Shown: piece by piece, positions 6,163 to 7,612 of the stretch
Layout: every line of letters starts with the position of its first letter
Position numbering within the stretch: position 1 is the first letter of the stretch
Source of the DNA: Candidatus Stygibacter frigidus
GTDB taxonomy: Bacteria > Cloacimonadota > Cloacimonadia > Cloacimonadales > TCS61
Reading direction: 5' to 3'
DNA length: 7,612 nt
NCBI GenBank assembly: GCA_030765325.1
Contig: JAVCCT010000240.1
Coordinates: forward strand, 1-7,612
Program-made: the position numbers and the translations under genes
The notes under the pieces: generated by a model
Seen by the model: only the letters and a program-made list of their open reading frames with translations
Told to the model about the DNA's origin: nothing
The model's database searches: none

Positions 6163-6175
6163 TATCAATAACTTA
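6163..6175 (+). promoter_or_regulatory. IHF-consensus bending site
   Basis: TATCAATAACTTA matches WATCAANNNNTTR at every defined position. It lies between the GC-rich dyad and the -24 element (about -44 to -32), where IHF commonly bends DNA to bring an activator to sigma-54 polymerase. The chance of a match in AT-rich DNA is not negligible. Confidence 0.45.
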
Positions 6176-6178
6176 TGG

Positions 6179-6196
6179 TTTGGCACGGTTATTGCA
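6179..6196 (+). promoter_or_regulatory. rpoN-dependent: Sigma-54 (-24/-12) promoter
   Basis: TTTGGCACGGTTATTGCA contains TGGCAC, 5 nt, TTGCA, a full match to the sigma-54 consensus. GG is at -25/-24 (6182-6183) and GC at -13/-12 (6194-6195). The predicted start is G6207, leaving a 24-nt leader with GGAGG (6219-6223) before the first micro-ORF. The leader is followed by two small ORFs and a terminator, so the promoter is in a sensible place. Confidence 0.85.
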
Positions 6197-6230
6197 TTAT
6201 GATATAGTAAAATGTGATGGAGGCAAAAAG

Positions 6231-6302
6231 ATGAAAAAGATGAAAAAGAGTATTTTAGTTAGATGGAATGAAAGAAAAACAAGATATGGAGGTACACGAT
6301 GA
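6231..6302 (+). CDS. Micropeptide A (23 aa), basic, WNER motif
   Basis: A 23-codon ORF rich in Lys and Arg that starts MKKMKK and ends WNERKTRYGGTR. GGAGG lies 7 nt upstream of the ATG, directly downstream of the sigma-54 promoter. The frame stays open upstream to 6090, but that part crosses the promoter and is not credible. Its C-terminal 12 residues share 8 with the next micropeptide (W, N, E, R, R, Y, G, R), which is the best evidence that it is translated. There is no hydrophobic segment, so it is not a type I toxin or a signal peptide; strong positive charge suggests RNA, ribosome or acidic-protein binding, but this is inference. Its stop overlaps the next start as ATGA, so the two are translationally coupled. 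I do not recognise the family. Confidence 0.75.
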   Translation: MKKMKKSILVRWNERKTRYGGTR

Positions 6303-6364
6303 AGCACACTAAACTGGTAAGTAAGTGGAATGAGCGTCGTAATCGTTATGCTGGAAAGCGGTAA
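6299..6364 (+). CDS. Micropeptide B (21 aa), paralogue of micropeptide A
   Basis: A 21-codon ORF, starting MKHTKLVSK and ending WNERRNRYAGKR, with GGAGG (6288-6292) 6 nt before its ATG and a 4-nt ATGA overlap with micropeptide A. It carries a net charge of about +8, with a single acidic residue, and lacks hydrophobic stretches. Compared with A, conserved residues use different codons (Glu GAA/GAG, Arg AGA/CGT twice, Arg CGA/CGG), so the pair is an old duplication held together by protein-level selection. It is followed after 28 nt by an intrinsic terminator that closes the unit. No function can be named; candidates include a nucleic-acid-binding peptide, a leader-like regulator or a secreted signal made in tandem. 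Confidence 0.75.
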   Translation: MKHTKLVSKWNERRNRYAGKR

Positions 6365-6392
6365 TGAGACGGGTCAGAAAAAAATCCATAAT

Positions 6393-6425
6393 CCGGTAAA
6401 AAATCCTACTTTTACCGGTTTTTCT
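6393..6425 (+). terminator. Intrinsic terminator of the micropeptide operon
   Basis: A perfect 9-bp stem, CCGGTAAAA (6393-6401) and TTTTACCGG (6410-6418), with an 8-nt loop is followed at once by TTTTTCT. It ends the sigma-54 transcript at about 215-220 nt. Confidence 0.9.
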
Positions 6426-6672
6426 ATAGTAATATTCGGAGAATACGACTGCTGATTTTTCAGCAGAATTAGTGCAAACCATTGCCATTTCAGATAACTC
6501 AATAGTTAAGTTTGACACATTTTGTCTGCGTCTGATGAAAAAACCCAATATCTATTTTGATTATTTCAATAAAATGATATATTTTGAAAAAATAACAGAA
6601 TAGTAAACTATTTTAAAATACATCCATACTTCAACATGCAAACAAATAAATTCTTATGTGATTACCCTTTCT

Positions 6673-6713
6673 AAAACTTGTGAATGGTCTAGTTCCTTTG
6701 CAAAAGTTGACCG
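6673..6713 (+). repeat. Repeat family copy 1 (plus orientation)
   Basis: AAAACTTGTGAATGGT followed by CCTTTGCAAAAGTTGACCG corresponds, with one base missing and several changes, to the copy at 7324-7366 and to the reverse complement of the copies at 7431-7471 and 7488-7529. The most diverged copy; it sits upstream of the effector-binding gene. Confidence 0.65.
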
Positions 6714-6751
6714 TTCCGAGTTTTTTATTAACTTCAAGGATAATATATGTC

Positions 6752-6779
6752 TTGACTGATTAGTTAATAAACTTCTGAT
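6752..6779 (+). promoter_or_regulatory. Possible promoter of the effector-binding gene
   Basis: TTGACT (6752-6757), 16 nt, TCTGAT (6774-6779) match consensus at 5/6 and 4/6. Transcription would start near 6786, just before the AAGGAGG of the gene. Weak. Confidence 0.3.
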
Positions 6780-6806
6780 TGTCTCAGATGAATTAAGGAG
6801 GCTAAT

Positions 6807-7286
6807 ATGGAAGTATTCAGTAAAGTAAGCAAAGCAAAATTACCCGAGATGAAAGTTGTATCTTCTCGCAGAGTGAGTGAGAATCCAGAAGAAGAGGTAA
6901 TAGAATTTTTATGCAGCTGGATGCAGTCAAAGGGCTTTGATCTGGAAAAGCAGCGAGGTTTTGGTTATGATATTCCAGTATCGGATGAGGATTTATCATC
7001 TGGGAAACGTGGTTATGAATATTTGATAACAATTGATGGGGAAGTGGAATGTGAGGAAGGTATTGATGTTAAGACTATAGCAGCAGATAATTATGCTCTG
7101 ATGCGGATAGCGGAACCATTTGCGGCACCTTTTGAAAGAATCGGCAATGGCTGGCGGATACTTGTGGGAGAAGCAATAAAACTGAGATCCGATGAAGAAT
7201 GCTGTGATTTGGATGGCAGGTATTGTCTGGAAGAGGTGATCATAGAGGGTGAAGCAACATATATGGATCTGTATTTGCCAATATAA
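6807..7286 (+). CDS. GyrI-like/AraC effector-binding domain protein, stand-alone
   Basis: A 159-residue single-domain protein of the GyrI-like small-molecule-binding superfamily, the fold found C-terminal in AraC/MerR regulators such as Rob and as free-standing proteins such as the gyrase inhibitor SbmC. Family features: LPEMKVVSSRRVSENPEEEV (12-31), an opening strand and helix; GFGYDIP (51-57); YEYLITIDGEVE (70-81); ADNYALMRIAEPF (93-105); and the ending CLEEVIIEGEATYMDLYLPI (140-159). There is no DNA-binding domain, so it may bind or buffer a small molecule, or act on a protein partner. Cys132, Cys133 and Cys140 form a small cluster. AAGGAGG sits 5 nt before the ATG, an excellent ribosome site. 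The gene is monocistronic, lying between copies of a palindromic repeat. Fold is confident, ligand unknown. Confidence 0.85.
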   Translation: MEVFSKVSKAKLPEMKVVSSRRVSENPEEEVIEFLCSWMQSKGFDLEKQRGFGYDIPVSDEDLSSGKRGYEYLITIDGEVECEEGIDVKTIAADNYALMRIAEPFAAPFERIGNGWRILVGEAIKLRSDEECCDLDGRYCLEEVIIEGEATYMDLYLPI

Positions 7287-7323
7287 GAAGTTGCAGATAA
7301 ATTTATTTTGAATTGACCTGAGT

Positions 7324-7366
7324 AAAACCTTGCAAATGGTGCTTGCAACTTTGCAATGGTTGACCG
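7324..7366 (+). repeat. Repeat family copy 2 (plus orientation)
   Basis: AAAACCTTGCAAATGGT matches the reverse complement of the copies at 7455-7471 and 7513-7529 at 16 of 17 positions, and CTTTGCAATGGTTGACCG shares most bases with copy 1. Starts 37 nt after the effector-binding gene's stop. Confidence 0.75.
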
Positions 7367-7430
7367 ATTTGAGCTCGTAATTACATCACTAAAAAGGTAT
7401 TTGTATAGATATATAAATTTCTATTCTCTG

Positions 7431-7471
7431 TTCAACCATTGCGAAGGTAATGATACCATTCGCAAGGTTTT
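7431..7471 (-). repeat. Repeat family copy 3 (inverted)
   Basis: TTGCGAAGGTA and TACCATTCGCAA form an 11-bp hairpin with one bulged A and an ATGA loop, flanked by TTCAACCA and AAGGTTTT. Opposite in orientation to copies 1 and 2. Confidence 0.8.
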
Positions 7472-7487
7472 AGCTGAGAGGTAACTG

Positions 7488-7529
7488 TTCAGCTATTGCG
7501 AAGGTAAAAAATACCATTCGCAAGGTTTT
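7488..7529 (-). repeat. Repeat family copy 4 (inverted, direct repeat of copy 3)
   Basis: Nearly identical to copy 3 over about 45 nt including the preceding CTGTTCA; differences are GCT for ACC and an A-only loop one base longer. Confidence 0.8.
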
Positions 7530-7531
7530 TT
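7495..7531 (+). terminator. Possible terminator formed by repeat copy 4
   Basis: The TTGCGAAGGTA / TACCATTCGCAA hairpin is followed by GG and six T (7526-7531), unlike copy 3 with four. It may end transcription of the effector-binding gene, about 240 nt downstream of its stop. Confidence 0.45.
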
Positions 7532-7612
7532 CTTACACCCTTTTAGACATTCTCCTACAAATTTAAATAAGATACTGGAAAACAGTCCTTGACTTTTCAT
7601 TTAGCAGTTTGA

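Larger units (their letters stand above)
6426..6806. other. Intergenic region before the effector-binding gene
   Basis: AT-rich and without a supported gene; the minus-strand frame here has no ribosome site or recognisable protein. It holds a small 7-bp hairpin (CTGCTGA-TTTT-TCAGCAG, 6449-6466), an isolated TTGACA (6512-6517) with no -10, and the first copy of the 40-bp repeat family. Confidence 0.6.
7287..7612. other. Repeat-containing 3' region without a gene
   Basis: No supported coding sequence. It contains three of the four copies of the 40-bp palindromic repeat, and at the window edge a TTGACT (7590-7595) whose downstream -10 would be outside the sequence or weak. Confidence 0.6.

Noticed and set aside
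6090..6302. Longer 70-codon reading of micropeptide A starting at 6090
   Set aside because: The extra part crosses the UAS-like dyad, IHF site and sigma-54 promoter and has no ribosome site, whereas the ATG at 6231 has GGAGG 7 nt upstream.
6449..6466. 7-bp hairpin CTGCTGA-TTTT-TCAGCAG as a terminator or regulatory RNA
   Set aside because: Short, with no T-tract and just after a better terminator; expected by chance at this composition.
6512..6540. TTGACA as a promoter
   Set aside because: A perfect -35, but the sequence 16-18 nt downstream does not resemble a -10 box.
6309..6548. Minus-strand 79-codon ORF
   Set aside because: No ribosome site, lies antisense to micropeptide B and the terminator, and its composition does not look like a protein.
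7324..7531. CRISPR array
   Set aside because: The repeats are in both orientations, internally palindromic and irregularly spaced, with no cas genes.

Overview
This is a moderately AT-rich bacterial window with compact genes, strong GGAGG-type ribosome binding sites and many palindromic repeats. The combination of a four-helix-bundle 'suffix' gene, repeat-rich intergenic DNA and a consensus sigma-54 promoter fits an uncultured lineage of the Fibrobacteres-Chlorobi-Bacteroidetes area such as Cloacimonadota. That placement is a low-confidence inference; no rRNA, tRNA or taxonomic marker gene is present.

Region 1 (22-2834, minus strand) is a probable three-gene operon. It reads from a good sigma-70-like promoter (2806-2834) through a D-2-hydroxyacid dehydrogenase homologue, an alkyltransferase-like DNA-repair protein (PWHR in place of PCHR) and a metallo-beta-lactamase/beta-CASP ribonuclease. 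The dehydrogenase homologue lacks the usual catalytic glutamate.

Region 2 (2835-3579) holds a perfect 20-bp-arm hairpin in a divergent intergenic space. Two small unrecognised plus-strand genes follow, coupled by an ATGA overlap. The second (52 aa) looks like a shortened dimeric alpha/beta-barrel (ABM-like) protein.

Region 3 (3574-4623, minus) is a SagB/ThcOx-type nitroreductase with a separate helical N-terminal region and no visible RiPP partners.

Region 4 (4682-5951) is a four-helix-bundle suffix-domain gene between two direct copies of a palindromic module built from 9-nt GCGGAC/GAGGAC units. The right copy supplies the stop codon of the bundle gene. It also appears to cut off the C-terminal half of a convergent EamA/DMT-like membrane gene, so this looks like an inserted cassette.

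Region 5 (5952-6425) is the most striking part. It is a self-contained transcription unit with an upstream GC-rich dyad containing TGT-N10-ACA, an IHF-consensus site, a full-consensus sigma-54 promoter (TGGCAC-N5-TTGCA), two overlapping micro-ORFs of 23 and 21 codons and an intrinsic terminator. The two encoded basic micropeptides are paralogous (WNER-x2-RY-x-G-x-R) and differ at many synonymous sites, which argues that the peptides themselves are selected. I do not recognise the family.

Region 6 (6426-7612) has a stand-alone GyrI-like effector-binding protein surrounded by four copies of an approximately 40-bp palindromic repeat, two in each orientation. The last copy ends in T6 and could terminate transcription.
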